This document shows positions 17,737-27,080 of a stretch of 64,000 nucleotides of DNA, piece after piece (position 1 is the first letter of the stretch; each line of letters opens with the position of its first letter). Location of the stretch: NCBI RefSeq assembly GCF_002006995.1, contig NZ_MRUL01000013.1:1-64000 (forward strand), written 5' to 3'. A program made the translations under genes and the position numbers. The notes below the pieces were generated by a model. The model worked only from the letters and a program-made list of their open reading frames with translations. It was not told where the DNA came from and did not search any database. The stretch is from Izhakiella australiensis (GTDB lineage: Bacteria > Pseudomonadota > Gammaproteobacteria > Enterobacterales > Enterobacteriaceae).

Positions 17737-18129
17737 TTACTCATCAGAGCGATATAACGCGCCCCGGCCGCTTCTTGCCCGGGCCCATAGCTCTTCATCA
17801 TCAAGCGTGGTTTGAATCAGTTCAACGGGTACGCCGGCATCGTTAATGATCGCCACCCGGTAGTCATCGATCGGCTCATAGGGGCCAAGGATAACCTCTT
17901 CACCCTCGATGGCGGCATCCAGGTCTTCGACTTTAAACGCCACGTGGGGCACGGTTTTAATCAGCGTATGCAGCGGCGAGTCGGCGGTGAAACGATGCCA
18001 CTGAACGCGAAATTTACCCGGATTATCCGTGGTATACATACCCGCTTTTTCGCTATATATCCCTTCATTTATGCCGTCCTCAAGCGGAATACCTAAGTGG
18101 TGAAACTGGTACTGGATCGTTTTTTTCAC
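17737..18129 (-). CDS. VOC (glyoxalase/bleomycin resistance fold) family protein
   Basis: 130 residues from GTG at 18129, with AAGGA 9 bases upstream. The first strand QFHHLGIPLED supplies the usual early His, PHVAFKVEDLDAAI (about 80-93) is the second beta-alpha-beta half, and VAIINDAGVPVELIQT (about 111) supplies the terminal Glu. These are the typical metal-site positions of VOC proteins. The substrate is unknown; there is no antibiotic-resistance context. Confidence 0.72.
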   Translation of the reverse strand: MKKTIQYQFHHLGIPLEDGINEGIYSEKAGMYTTDNPGKFRVQWHRFTADSPLHTLIKTVPHVAFKVEDLDAAIEGEEVILGPYEPIDDYRVAIINDAGVPVELIQTTLDDEELWARARSGRGALYRSDE

Positions 18130-18217
18130 GCGTTTAAATTCCTTTTACCGTTGAGGTGAAATGTTGCATCGGCTGAGGCCAGAAAAAACAAGCTGGACAG
18201 TACGCGGAGAGCATAGA

Positions 18218-18391
18218 ATGATAGGTGCTGAAAGGCTACTGTCAGCGGCAGTTATTACTGCTGTAACATTATTTTGCTGTAAGGATATGACTGTGAAAAT
18301 TGGCTATCTGTTCCCCGTGGCAATTATCATCGCGGGTGTTGCCCTGCTGGCCTGGTTTATCGCCAGCGGCGCCTATGCGCCCGGTTCGTAA
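18218..18391 (+). CDS. Small membrane protein, about 57 aa (start uncertain)
   Basis: ATG at 18218 has GGAGA 7 bases upstream; an internal ATG at 18287 would give a 34-residue protein with one helix. The C-terminal segment VKIGYLFPVAIIIAGVALLA is a clear membrane helix followed by GAYAPGS. A second hydrophobic stretch lies in the N-terminal extension. Not recognised as a named family. Confidence 0.4.
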   Translation: MIGAERLLSAAVITAVTLFCCKDMTVKIGYLFPVAIIIAGVALLAWFIASGAYAPGS

Positions 18392-18529
18392 AGTCACACT
18401 TTGCGCTTAAAGCACATGGGTTTTGGCAGGGCGCCACGAGAAATAAAAGCTTACGGGTTTATGTGTTTCTGTTGTTGAATGTAAAAATATGATTAACTTT
18501 GTGTTTCTTACGCCAACAGGAAATCCGTT

Positions 18530-18820
18530 ATGAAAAAACTGCTTGTGGTTGCTGCTTTTAGTCTGTTTATTACCGGCTGTGCGCAGCAAACTTTTACGGT
18601 TAAAAATGAGGCCGTGGCTAAGCCGACGCGCGTTACCACCCATCACTTCTTTGTCTATGGTATCGGTCAGAAGAAAACCATTGATGCGGCCGCAGTTTGC
18701 GGCGGTGCTGACAAAGTAGTGCGTACTGAAGTGCAGCAAACCTTTGTTAACGGCCTGCTCAGCGTGGTGACCTTTGGTATTTACACCCCGCGAGAAGCGC
18801 GCGTTTACTGCGCGGTCTGA
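18530..18820 (+). CDS. bor: Bor/Iss-family outer membrane lipoprotein
   Basis: 96 residues with a lipoprotein signal (MKKLLVVAAFSLFITGC, lipobox ITGC, Cys 17). The mature part matches phage lambda Bor closely in motif order: AQQTFTVKNE, THHFFVYGIGQKKTIDAAAVCGG, QQTFVNGLLSVVTFGIYTP and EARVYC. Lambda Bor is linked to serum resistance, and chromosomal homologues are common in enterobacteria. No other prophage genes are nearby. A terminator follows 9 bases after the stop. Confidence 0.9.
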   Translation: MKKLLVVAAFSLFITGCAQQTFTVKNEAVAKPTRVTTHHFFVYGIGQKKTIDAAAVCGGADKVVRTEVQQTFVNGLLSVVTFGIYTPREARVYCAV

Positions 18821-18828
18821 CACTTCTG

Positions 18829-18852
18829 ACGCCCGCTGTCTGCGGGCGTTTA
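18829..18852 (+). terminator. Rho-independent terminator after bor
   Basis: ACGCCCGC and GCGGGCGT form a perfect 8-base stem around a 5-base loop, ending in TTT, directly after the lipoprotein gene. Confidence 0.75.
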
Positions 18853-19033
18853 ACCGGTGGCGATAGTCGCCCACGATCGGCTGGCAGCCGGGAACCGGTT
18901 CATGGCGACAGGCAGACGCCGGTGCTGCATCTTTGCATAGCCTGTTAATGTTTATACCCCTATAACGTCTCCTCTTTTCGTATGGTGGCAATCTGTCAGG
19001 ATGGCCTGACGACATCATTCCGGAGAGAACCAT

Positions 19034-19918
19034 ATGAAAGTTTTTGTCACAGGAGCGTCAGGCTATATCGGACAGGCCGTAGTGAAAGAGTTACTGGACA
19101 ACGGCCACAGCGTGTTGGGCATGGCGCGTTCCGAAGAGGGGATTCGCCTGTTGCAGGCGCTGGGCGCGGAGGTTCACCAGGCGACGCTGGAAGAAACCGA
19201 CAAAGTGCTGGAAGGTGTACGCCAGTCTGACGGGGTTATTCATCTGGCGTTTAACCATGACTTTAGTCGCTTTGCGCAAAATTGCGCCGATGATTGCGCG
19301 CTGGTTAGCGCAATGTGCGAGGCGCTGGAAGGCACTCAGAAACCACTGCTGATAACCTCGGGTATTCTTATCGTCGATCTGCCTGCCGGCGCGCTGGCAA
19401 AAGAAGACTCACCGTGCAAAACGGTAGCGCAGTCGCCGCGCGCGGCTTCGGAAGATGCCGTGCGTAAAGCCGCGCAAAAAGGTGTCAGGGCGGCAATCGT
19501 CAGGCTGTCGCAGGTGCATGACGTTCATCGCCAGGGGCTGATTAGCTACGCTATCGCCCTGGGCAAGGAAAAGGGCGAGCTGGCCTGGGTCGGCAGCGGT
19601 GAAAGCCAGATCGCCGCCGTACACCTCAGTGATGCGGCGCGCCTTTACCGCCTGGCGCTGGAGCGCGCAGAAGCCGGCGCGGTCTATCACGGCGTCGGTG
19701 AGTCTGGCGTAAAAGCGGCGGATATTGTCAGGGCGGCGGGAAAACGTCTCGGCCTGCCGGTAAGATCGATTGCTGCGCAAGAGGCCGGCGCTTATTTTGG
19801 CTGGCTGAATATGATGGCCAGCAGCGATATGCCCGCCTCCAGCGAACGCACCCAGCAGCAGCTGAACTGGACACCCCGCGGCCCGGGGCTGCTGCACGAC
19901 CTGGATAATCTGGCCTGA
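19034..19918 (+). CDS. Atypical NAD(P)-binding SDR family protein
   Basis: 294 residues; GGAGAG lies upstream of the ATG at 19034. The nucleotide motif TGASGYIGQAV is at residues 6-16, and DGVIHLAF near 71 is the beta-4 region. The usual catalytic YxxxK is not present at the expected place, where ASEDAVRKA is found, so this belongs to the atypical/extended SDRs and may be a sensor or a reductase with altered chemistry. The C-terminal part has substrate-domain features (YHGVGESGVKAADIVRAAG). It is monocistronic. Confidence 0.78.
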   Translation: MKVFVTGASGYIGQAVVKELLDNGHSVLGMARSEEGIRLLQALGAEVHQATLEETDKVLEGVRQSDGVIHLAFNHDFSRFAQNCADDCALVSAMCEALEGTQKPLLITSGILIVDLPAGALAKEDSPCKTVAQSPRAASEDAVRKAAQKGVRAAIVRLSQVHDVHRQGLISYAIALGKEKGELAWVGSGESQIAAVHLSDAARLYRLALERAEAGAVYHGVGESGVKAADIVRAAGKRLGLPVRSIAAQEAGAYFGWLNMMASSDMPASSERTQQQLNWTPRGPGLLHDLDNLA

Positions 19919-19974
19919 GTGCGTAGCGCCGGGTCATAAAACCCCGGCGCAACCCTGCTTATCCTCGGGTTCGA

Positions 19975-21120
19975 CTACGCCTGACCGACCGGCCAGGCGG
20001 CTTCTATCAGCGTTCGCTGCTGCTCTTTGCTGTAATCCACCATCGCGTTTTTACTATTACTGCGCGCGAGTATCCATTCAACATCCTGTTCCGTTAGCGT
20101 CGGCGCATCGTCCCAGAAGCGGTATACGTCGTTGTCCTTCAGCCAGTTAACCAGCAGCAGGGCGGGATTAATCGTCTGCAGCGGAAACAGCGTCGCGGCC
20201 AGGGTATTCATCAATGCTTGCTGATCGGGAGAGGCCTGCTTTGCCAGTAAGTTGAGGTAGGGCAGCAGAAGTCTGCCGCAAACCTCCCCATGGTGCCACG
20301 GCTTAATCGCCCCCAGCTCGCCGGCAATTCCGTGAATGACGCCGAGTCCTGCCACGCCGAGACACTGGCCGCCGAGCCAGGATGCCATCAGCATGGTTTC
20401 ACGGGCGACATCGCCATCCTCACCCGGTTTGTTCAGATGTGGCCAGGCGTGATAAAAAAGCTGCATGCCGCTCAGTGCCTGCTGGCGCGTTAACAGCGTT
20501 CCCCGCTTTGACAGCCAGGATTCAAAAAGATGAGTGAATGCGTCAATAGCGCAGCAGGCCAGAATGCGCTCCGGCGTGCCCTGCATCAGGTCGGCATCGA
20601 GGAGGGCTATCTGCGGAACAAACTCTGCGTGGCGCAGCGAGGCTTTGACCTGAATTTGCTGCTGATCGGTTACCACGGCGTTTTGCGTTGCTTCGCTGCC
20701 GGTACCGGCGGTGGTGGGAACGGCGATTAACGGCAGGGTGGCCGCCGTAATGCGGGTATCGCCAATTTTTTCCAGGTAGCGGGCGCAGGGGAGCGGGTGC
20801 TGACAGAGTGCAGCAAAGGCTTTAGCCGCATCCAGCACGCTGCCGCCGCCGATTGCCAGCACCCGTTCAACCTTACCGCGCCAGCGTGTTACCCACTCAT
20901 CCAGCTCGGCCGGCGAGGCTTCATGTGAGACCACTTCATGACCGACCAGCAAAGGCGAAAGGGCGGGTGCCAGCCTTTGCCAGTGGGGGCCGCTAATAAA
21001 TGATCGGTTACAAAATAGCAATGTAGGCTGCGGCGCATTGCCGAGCAGGTCGGGGAGCTGCGCCAGCGTGCCGCGACCAAAAATAACCTGGCGATTGGCG
21101 ATAAGCGTAGAGTGATTCAC
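19975..21120 (-). CDS. Iron-containing alcohol dehydrogenase family protein
   Basis: 381 residues from GTG at 21120, where AGGAG sits 6 bases upstream; an ATG 21 bases earlier has no site. Family marks in order: GGGSVLDAAK (dinucleotide binding, about 91-100), PTTAGTGSEAT (about 134-144), DAFTHLFESWLS with the first metal-binding His (about 198-209) and a later GVIHGIAGELGA/KPWHHGE metal-binding region (about 256-277). It oxidises or reduces a small alcohol/aldehyde in the cytosol; the substrate cannot be read from the sequence. Confidence 0.83.
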   Translation of the reverse strand: MNHSTLIANRQVIFGRGTLAQLPDLLGNAPQPTLLFCNRSFISGPHWQRLAPALSPLLVGHEVVSHEASPAELDEWVTRWRGKVERVLAIGGGSVLDAAKAFAALCQHPLPCARYLEKIGDTRITAATLPLIAVPTTAGTGSEATQNAVVTDQQQIQVKASLRHAEFVPQIALLDADLMQGTPERILACCAIDAFTHLFESWLSKRGTLLTRQQALSGMQLFYHAWPHLNKPGEDGDVARETMLMASWLGGQCLGVAGLGVIHGIAGELGAIKPWHHGEVCGRLLLPYLNLLAKQASPDQQALMNTLAATLFPLQTINPALLLVNWLKDNDVYRFWDDAPTLTEQDVEWILARSNSKNAMVDYSKEQQRTLIEAAWPVGQA

Positions 21121-21265
21121 AGAGGCTCCTGATTGCATCATTAGGTTTTAATTTTATCTGCGACGGGACGATGAAGCGCAGCGTATTTTTATAAGATAGC
21201 GAAACTCGACGCATGCTTCATCCCACAATGATTGCCCGTGACGGCTGGCTGACTGCCATCAGCCA

Positions 21266-21276
21266 TCTATACTTAA
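21266..21276 (+). promoter_or_regulatory. Sigma-S type -10 element of osmC
   Basis: TCTATACTTAA matches the extended RpoS -10 consensus (KCTAYACTTAA) at every position. It lies 31 bases before the osmC start codon, where E. coli osmC is known to have an RpoS-dependent promoter. Confidence 0.75.
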
Positions 21277-21306
21277 CGTTTGTCAGTACAACTAAGGAGC
21301 AGGCGA

Positions 21307-21738
21307 ATGACTATCCATAAGAAAGGTTCGGCACACTGGGAAGGCGATCTCAAAAGCGGGAAAGGCACGGTTTCTACAGAAAGCGGCGCGCTGAAGCACA
21401 ATCCCTACGGTTTTAATACGCGCTTTGAAGGCGTTGCGGGGACTAATCCAGAGGAGCTAATTGGCGCCGCTCACGCCGCGTGTTTTTCGATGGCGCTATC
21501 ACTGATGCTCGGCGAGGCAGGCCACACGCCAGCCGGTATTGATACCATCGCCGACGTATCTTTAGACAAGGTTGACGGTGGTTTTGCCATCACCAAAATC
21601 GCGCTGTCGAGCAAGGTGAAGGTTCCCGGTATCGATAAAAGCGAGTTTGATAAAATTATCAATAAAGCGAAAGAAGGCTGCCCTGTATCGCAGCTATTTA
21701 AAGCGAATATTACGCTGGATTACGAGCTGAGTAATTAA
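21307..21738 (+). CDS. osmC: Osmotically inducible peroxiredoxin OsmC
   Basis: 143 residues, the same length as E. coli OsmC, from ATG at 21307 with AAGGAG 8 bases upstream. The two redox cysteines are in the segments AAHAACFSMALSLM (about residue 59) and KAKEGCPVSQLF (about 125). The protein reduces organic hydroperoxides in the cytosol using this Cys pair. The near-identity in motif and length to E. coli OsmC and the sigma-S type promoter upstream support the name. Confidence 0.95.
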   Translation: MTIHKKGSAHWEGDLKSGKGTVSTESGALKHNPYGFNTRFEGVAGTNPEELIGAAHAACFSMALSLMLGEAGHTPAGIDTIADVSLDKVDGGFAITKIALSSKVKVPGIDKSEFDKIINKAKEGCPVSQLFKANITLDYELSN

Positions 21739-21879
21739 TCCCGCTCGCCGCACAGCGTGGTTGGCCGTCTTATAAATGATAAAGGTTTGATGATATTTTC
21801 AGCGAGGCGGCTACCCGCTTAACCATTGAACGGCGTTCGTGCTATAGTTTGTCGCCCATCCTTCAACGTTTCTCATCTC

Positions 21880-22434
21880 ATGGATCTGCAACAGCTGGGT
21901 CGCAGAATTTGTATTTTAGGTCCTTCCAACAGCGGTAAGTCCACGCTGGCTCAGGCTATCGGTGACAAGCTGCAGCTCGACGTTATTCATCTCGATCGTT
22001 TATATCATTACCCTGCAACGCGCTGGCAGGCTCGTCCGCCGGCAGAGTTTAGCGCCCTGCATCAGGCAGCCATCGATCGGGACAGCTGGGTCATTGACGG
22101 CAATTACAGTCGCCTGCTGGCGCCGCGTTTACAGCGCGCCAGCGGATTTATTTTGCTCAACGTCTCCCCTTCAGTAAGCCTGCTGCGCTATTTTCGCCGC
22201 ACCTGGTCACAGCAGCGTATTGGCGGACTGGATATCGCAAGAGACCGCATAAGCTGGGAGATGATCCGCTACATCACCGGCACCGCACCGGCAAAACAGC
22301 AGGCGCTGGCGGAGGTCATTGCCGCGCAGCCTCAGGCTAAGGTGATGATTTCTTCCTGTGCCGGGCTGAAGCATTATTACCAGCATTGGGCTTTATCCTT
22401 TCCCACGTCGGGTGCGTCCAGCCAGGCTCGCTGA
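21880..22434 (+). CDS. P-loop nucleotide-binding protein (adenylate-kinase-like, topology-modulation/FlaR-like)
   Basis: About 184 residues from ATG at 21880; a 5' extension to 21826 is possible and neither start has a clear ribosome site. Walker A is GPSNSGKST (about 13-21), followed by IHLDRLYHYPATRW, VIDGNYSR near 73 and a paired-arginine lid region (RYFRRTWSQQR). This pattern is that of small uncharacterised kinases related to adenylate kinase. The substrate is unknown. Confidence 0.7.
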   Translation: MDLQQLGRRICILGPSNSGKSTLAQAIGDKLQLDVIHLDRLYHYPATRWQARPPAEFSALHQAAIDRDSWVIDGNYSRLLAPRLQRASGFILLNVSPSVSLLRYFRRTWSQQRIGGLDIARDRISWEMIRYITGTAPAKQQALAEVIAAQPQAKVMISSCAGLKHYYQHWALSFPTSGASSQAR

Positions 22435-22600
22435 CCGGCATCCGCAGTCAGTTTTTCTGAGCTGCGCGTTTGCATAGCGCCAGCAAAGCGTAAAAATTTC
22501 GTTAAAAACCGCGCTTTAGGATTGTCAGCGCTAGGCTTTTACCGGCGAGGCGCACACTATCCCGTTACGACGTAAGCCGTCGTCGCATGAGGATAAAAAA

Positions 22601-23050
22601 ATGAAAAAGACAACGCTGGCATTTGTGATTTCGCTGTTCACCGCTAACGCGCTGTTTGCTACCAGCAGCCAGGCTGACGGGCCGCCACGTGGCCAGGATC
22701 CGCGCTGGCAGTCTTCGCACGGACAGGGCGATCGCCATGTACCCTCGCAGCATGATAATCATGCCCGCCCGCATGCTCAGCCGGTTTATGGCGATCAGCA
22801 TCATCCGCAACCGCGCGGTCATTATGAAGAGCGCGACCATTTTGCCTGGCAGGGGCATGATTTTCGCCGGGGGCGCCCGGTACCGCCAGATTATCGTGAC
22901 GGCTATCGGGTCGATGACTGGCATGCGCGCGGATTACGCCAGCCGCCTCAAGGCGAACACTGGGCTTATATTGATGGCAACTACGTGCTGATTGCCGCCG
23001 CCACCGGCATTATTACCTCGATTATTCTCAGCAGCGCCCTGCATGATTAA
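22601..23050 (+). CDS. RcnB-family periplasmic protein
   Basis: 149 residues with a signal peptide (cleavage near TSSQA-DG at about 25). The middle is rich in His, Arg, Asp, Gln and Pro. The C-terminal RGRPVPPDYRDGYRVDDWHA, then LRQPPQGEHW and YIDGNYVLIAAATGII, are the signature of the RcnB domain, named for the periplasmic nickel/cobalt homeostasis protein. The last 20 residues are hydrophobic. No rcnA or rcnR is next to it. GAGGA lies upstream of the ATG. Confidence 0.83.
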   Translation: MKKTTLAFVISLFTANALFATSSQADGPPRGQDPRWQSSHGQGDRHVPSQHDNHARPHAQPVYGDQHHPQPRGHYEERDHFAWQGHDFRRGRPVPPDYRDGYRVDDWHARGLRQPPQGEHWAYIDGNYVLIAAATGIITSIILSSALHD

Positions 23051-23054
23051 CCCG

Positions 23055-23087
23055 CCTCAGCGCCTGCCTTACCGGCAGGCGCTGAGG
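23055..23087. terminator. Bidirectional stem-loop between rcnB-like gene and flhA
   Basis: CCTCAGCGCCTGCC and GGCAGGCGCTGAGG form a perfect 14-base stem around TTACC. It fills the 38-base gap between the two convergent genes. Short T content follows on the plus side only. Confidence 0.75.
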
Positions 23088-23088
23088 T

Positions 23089-25197
23089 CTATTCCACCGT
23101 ACCGACAATTTCCAGCGGAGCATCATCCGGCACTTCGTTGTAAGACAGTACCTGCAGGCTTCTGGCGAACAGCCGCGAATAGCGCGCCAGTAGCGGGCGT
23201 AGCTGCGGCGTTACCAGCAGCACCGGCGTCAGATGACGGGCTTTTAACTGCTCGACTATTACCGGCAGCGTGTTTTGCAACTGCGTCAGAATATTGGGAT
23301 CGACCGGAAAGCTGTCCAGCGCGACTTTACCCGCCTGCTGGGCTTGATTGAGCGCTGACAGCAACAAGTTTTCCAGTTCGTTATTCAGCGTGTAGGCTGA
23401 CAGCGTCTGGCCGCCAGGGGTAATTGTGGCGATCAGCGCCCGGCGCAGGGCAAAGCGCACGTCGGCCACCAGCAACTGCGGATCTTTGGTTATTGCCGCG
23501 CTTTCGATGAGCGCAGTGGCGATAGTTGTAATGTCTTTCAGTGAAACGCGATCGATCAGCAGCAGCCGGTAAATGCGCAGCAGCTGGCTGTAATCCAACA
23601 CGTTGAGCAGATCGTCCGCCAGCTTAGGCGAGGTTTGCGCCAGCCGCTCATGCAACTGGGTAATATCGTCATAGTTAAAGAGCTCCGGTAAAAAGTCGCG
23701 GGAGATTTTATTCAGATGGGTGGCGATAACGCTGGCGCAGTCCACCACCTGATAACCAAAGTTAAGCGCGCGGGTTTTTTCTTCTGGTTGGATCCAGGTC
23801 ACCGTCATGCCATACGCCGGATCGCTTTCCAGTACGCCGTCGACCTCGCCATATTGTTCGGCGGTTGGGATTGCCATCAGGCGTTCGGGGTGAACCTCAC
23901 CCGTGGCCGCACGCACGCCATTAATCTGGATCGCGTACTGGGCGGGTTTCAGCTGAAAATCTTCGCGAATCGCAATTTCTGGCAGTAGTATGCCGCAGGT
24001 TTCCGACACTACCTGACGCACTCCGCGCACCCGCTGTTTTAACGGACTGCCGCGGCCGCTGTCCACCAGCGGCACCAGCTTGTAACCAAGGTTAAGCCCA
24101 ATCGGCTCGACCAGCGGAATGCTCTGCCAGTCAATGGTTGGCGGTTCTTCCTGCTGCAAGGCCTCGCTGAGGGCCGCCATCTCTTCAGGGGTTTGCGTCG
24201 CCGTGTTGATCCTGCGATGCTGATGCCAGCCCGCGTAAAGCAGCAGCAACGTAAAAAGTAAAAATACCAGGTGGGGCATGCCCGGCACGATAGCGAGGAT
24301 AAACATCACCAGCGCGGCGCTAAACAGCGTGGTTGGTTTTGCCAGTAGCTGACTGGTTATTTCATCGCTGATATTGTTGCCGTCGCTGACGCGAGTAACG
24401 ATGATGGCGGCGGAGCTGGCCAGCAGCAACGACGGTATTTGCGCCACCAGTCCGTCGCCGATAGTCAGCAATACGTATTGTTCAAAGGCCTGTCCTGCCG
24501 GCAGATTATATTTAAAAATGCCTATCAGGATGCCGCCGGCGACGTTGATCAGCAGGATCAGCATGCCGGCTATCGCATCGCCGCGCACAAACTTAGAGGC
24601 GCCATCCATCGCGCCGTAAAAATCGGCCTCGCGCGCCACCTCACGCCGACGGTCGCGCGCCTGTTCCTGATTAATCAGACCGGCATTCAGGTCGGCGTCA
24701 ATCGCCATCTGCTTGCCGGGCAAGGCATCCAGGGTAAAGCGCGCCGAGACTTCAGAAATACGTTCCGCGCCTTTGGTGACCACCACGAAGTTGATAATCA
24801 TCAAAATGATGAATACCACAAAGCCAACCACGAAATTACCGCCGATCACCACCTGACCAAATGCTTCAATCACCTTACCGGCCGCGTCGGCGCCTTCATG
24901 GCCGTGCAGTAAAACCACCCTGGTTGATGCCACGTTCAGCGACAGCCGCATCAGGGTTGTGATCAGCAAAATGGTTGGAAAAATGGAGAAGTCGAGCGGG
25001 CGTTTGCTGTTAATGCTGGCCAGCAGCACCATCACCGATAGCACGATGTTAAGGGTAAACAGGATATCCAGCACCAGCGGCGACAGCGGCAGAATAACCA
25101 TTGCCAGCACGCTTAGCAGCAGCACGGGAATGCCGAGATGACTCTGGCGCAGCGTTAACAGGATCTTTCGAGGGTTAATCGGAAGCATGGTTGGCAA
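23089..25197 (-). CDS. flhA: Flag-2 flagellar export gate protein FlhA (LfhA)
   Basis: 702 residues. About seven to eight membrane helices occupy residues 15-320, including the FHIPEP-family signature around RLSLNVASTRVVLLHGHEGA (about 82-101), and a cytosolic domain covers about 350-702. FlhA forms the nonameric ring of the flagellar type III export gate and docks chaperone-substrate complexes. It ends the minus-strand fliM-N-P-Q-R-flhB-flhA operon and overlaps flhB by 23 bases. E. coli K-12 keeps only a fragment of its Flag-2 copy (fhiA); this one is full length. Confidence 0.95.
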   Translation of the reverse strand: MPTMLPINPRKILLTLRQSHLGIPVLLLSVLAMVILPLSPLVLDILFTLNIVLSVMVLLASINSKRPLDFSIFPTILLITTLMRLSLNVASTRVVLLHGHEGADAAGKVIEAFGQVVIGGNFVVGFVVFIILMIINFVVVTKGAERISEVSARFTLDALPGKQMAIDADLNAGLINQEQARDRRREVAREADFYGAMDGASKFVRGDAIAGMLILLINVAGGILIGIFKYNLPAGQAFEQYVLLTIGDGLVAQIPSLLLASSAAIIVTRVSDGNNISDEITSQLLAKPTTLFSAALVMFILAIVPGMPHLVFLLFTLLLLYAGWHQHRRINTATQTPEEMAALSEALQQEEPPTIDWQSIPLVEPIGLNLGYKLVPLVDSGRGSPLKQRVRGVRQVVSETCGILLPEIAIREDFQLKPAQYAIQINGVRAATGEVHPERLMAIPTAEQYGEVDGVLESDPAYGMTVTWIQPEEKTRALNFGYQVVDCASVIATHLNKISRDFLPELFNYDDITQLHERLAQTSPKLADDLLNVLDYSQLLRIYRLLLIDRVSLKDITTIATALIESAAITKDPQLLVADVRFALRRALIATITPGGQTLSAYTLNNELENLLLSALNQAQQAGKVALDSFPVDPNILTQLQNTLPVIVEQLKARHLTPVLLVTPQLRPLLARYSRLFARSLQVLSYNEVPDDAPLEIVGTVE

Positions 25198-26305
25198 TGA
25201 CCTCTTCAGACGGAAGCAAATGAATATCGAGCCGGGGTTTATCCCCGCTGCCGGCGCGCCAGGATTTTAGCTGCATGACATAAGTCAGCACCTGCGCCAT
25301 CGGACGAAATAGTGACGCGGGGATCTGTTGATTGATGCGCGTTGAGTGATAGATAGCCCGCGCCAGCGGCGCAAAGGTGATGACGTCAACCTGATGTTTT
25401 ATCGCCAGCTGGCGAATGTAATGTGCTGTTTCATCAATGCCTTTGGCGACGATCCACGGCGCCGGCGCTTTTTGCGGATCGTATTTAAGCGCCACGGCAA
25501 AGTGGGTTGGATTGACAATAACCACGTCGGCCTGCGGTACCTGACGCTGAATTTGCCCCATTGCCATCTGGCGCTGAAGATGGCGAATATGCGCTTTAAT
25601 CTGCGGCGAGCCTTCATTCTCTTTATGTTCATCGCGCAGCTCTTTTTTCGTCATCTTCATTTTCTTCAAAAATAAGAAACGGCTTAGCGGCACGTCCAGC
25701 AGCGCAAACAGCAAAATGGCAAATACGAACAGGCGCAGGATTGACTGCATGATGTCGAGGCATTGATATATGGCGGTAGGTAGCGGCAGGTGCTGTAGCC
25801 GCAGGATATCGCTCATATTGTTATTAATTGTCAGCCACAGCAGGCAGAGCAACACCGTACATTTGATCAGCATTTTGCCGACTTCTGTCAGTTGCTGAGC
25901 GCTAAACATGCGCTTAATGCCGGCGATCGGGTTAAGTTTTTTTAAGTCCGGTTTAATTCTGGCGGGGACGAAAATCCAGCCGCCGGGCAGGACGGCGCAG
26001 GCCACCGCCACCAGCGGAATTGGCAGTAACGTGGCGATGACTTTGAACAGAATCAGCGCCTGGGCCAGCATAAACTGGCCCAGCGCGCCGTCGTCAGTAC
26101 TGAGCGCCAGCTGCTGCATGAGATTTAATGATTGCTGCATGAGCTGCTTATACAAGGGCGCTGCGAGGGTGACGCAGAGTAAGGCGGCCAGCAGTAACGC
26201 GGCCAGCGAGACGTCGCGCGAGCGGGGGATTTCGCCTTTGCGCTTTGCCTTGCGCAGCTTCCCCGGGGTGGGCTTTTCGCTTTTATCGCCGCTACCTGCC
26301 GACAT
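25175..26305 (-). CDS. flhB: Flag-2 export switch protein FlhB (LfhB)
   Basis: 376 residues. The basic N-terminus (SGDKSEKPTPGKLRKAKRKG) is typical, four membrane helices lie at about 30-210, and the cytosolic domain carries the self-cleaving NPTH motif in VVIVNPTHFAVALKYD near residue 262. FlhB switches export specificity from rod/hook to filament proteins together with FliK. Its start overlaps the fliR stop by one base and its end overlaps the flhA start. Confidence 0.95.
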   Translation of the reverse strand: MSAGSGDKSEKPTPGKLRKAKRKGEIPRSRDVSLAALLLAALLCVTLAAPLYKQLMQQSLNLMQQLALSTDDGALGQFMLAQALILFKVIATLLPIPLVAVACAVLPGGWIFVPARIKPDLKKLNPIAGIKRMFSAQQLTEVGKMLIKCTVLLCLLWLTINNNMSDILRLQHLPLPTAIYQCLDIMQSILRLFVFAILLFALLDVPLSRFLFLKKMKMTKKELRDEHKENEGSPQIKAHIRHLQRQMAMGQIQRQVPQADVVIVNPTHFAVALKYDPQKAPAPWIVAKGIDETAHYIRQLAIKHQVDVITFAPLARAIYHSTRINQQIPASLFRPMAQVLTYVMQLKSWRAGSGDKPRLDIHLLPSEEVIANHASD

Positions 26306-27078
26306 CAGGCCATCCTCAGTCGTTCCAGCACGCCCAGCACCTGATTGGTCAGCTGCAGATAGCGCTCGCCGAGATGGCCGCTGAGCACCATAAAGCAGAA
26401 CAGACCGAATAACATGCTAATGGGAAAGCCAAGTGAAAACAGGTTAAGCGTCGGCGATACCCGATTAAGCAAGCCGAACACGCACTGAACCAGCATCATA
26501 ATGAGGACTGTCGGCAGCGCCAGCAGCAGCGCGCCGGAAATGATAAACCCCACGCCGGTTGCTGCGGTGCGCAAAGAACTTTGCGAAATCGCCTGGCCTG
26601 GCGGCCAGTAAATAAAACTTTTATATAAAATGGTAACCAGCAGCAGATGGCCGTCGAAGCTGAAAAATAGCAGCCCGGTCCAGATAAAAATGATTTGCGA
26701 AATGACCATCGTAGAGCTGCCGCTGGACGGATCGTTCATCACCGCCATGCCCAGTCCCATGTTCATCGACAAAATGGCTCCGGCGGTTTGCAAAGTCCAG
26801 AATACCCACCACAGGATCTGACCGAATACCAGCCCCCAAAGCAGCTGCTCGCCGGTCAGCAGTAGGGTGCGTACCGACAGCAGTTCGTCAGGTGCCGGTT
26901 GATGCGGCAACATCGGGGCAATCAGTATGCTCAGCAGCAGTGCCAGCACGATACGCGCTTTACGCGGCAGCGCCCGGTTATCCAGCAGCGGGCAAAAGAG
27001 AAAAAAAGCCAGAATGCGCATAAAGGGCAGCCACAGGGCAAGCAGCGGGGTAATCAGTTGCTGGATGGCGATGTTCAT
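26305..27078 (-). CDS. fliR: Flag-2 export gate protein FliR (LfiR)
   Basis: 257 residues with about six hydrophobic segments. The family stretch SMNMGLGMAVMNDPSSGSS (about 105-123) and the C-terminal FGLLNRVSPTLNLFSLGFPI are typical FliR features. FliR forms the core of the export channel with FliP and FliQ. It is separated from fliQ by two bases. Confidence 0.94.
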   Translation of the reverse strand: MNIAIQQLITPLLALWLPFMRILAFFLFCPLLDNRALPRKARIVLALLLSILIAPMLPHQPAPDELLSVRTLLLTGEQLLWGLVFGQILWWVFWTLQTAGAILSMNMGLGMAVMNDPSSGSSTMVISQIIFIWTGLLFFSFDGHLLLVTILYKSFIYWPPGQAISQSSLRTAATGVGFIISGALLLALPTVLIMMLVQCVFGLLNRVSPTLNLFSLGFPISMLFGLFCFMVLSGHLGERYLQLTNQVLGVLERLRMA

Positions 27079-27080
27079 GT

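Noticed and set aside
18530-18820. Prophage remnant because of the Bor lipoprotein
   Set aside because: No integrase, attachment site or other phage gene is nearby; chromosomal Bor homologues are common.
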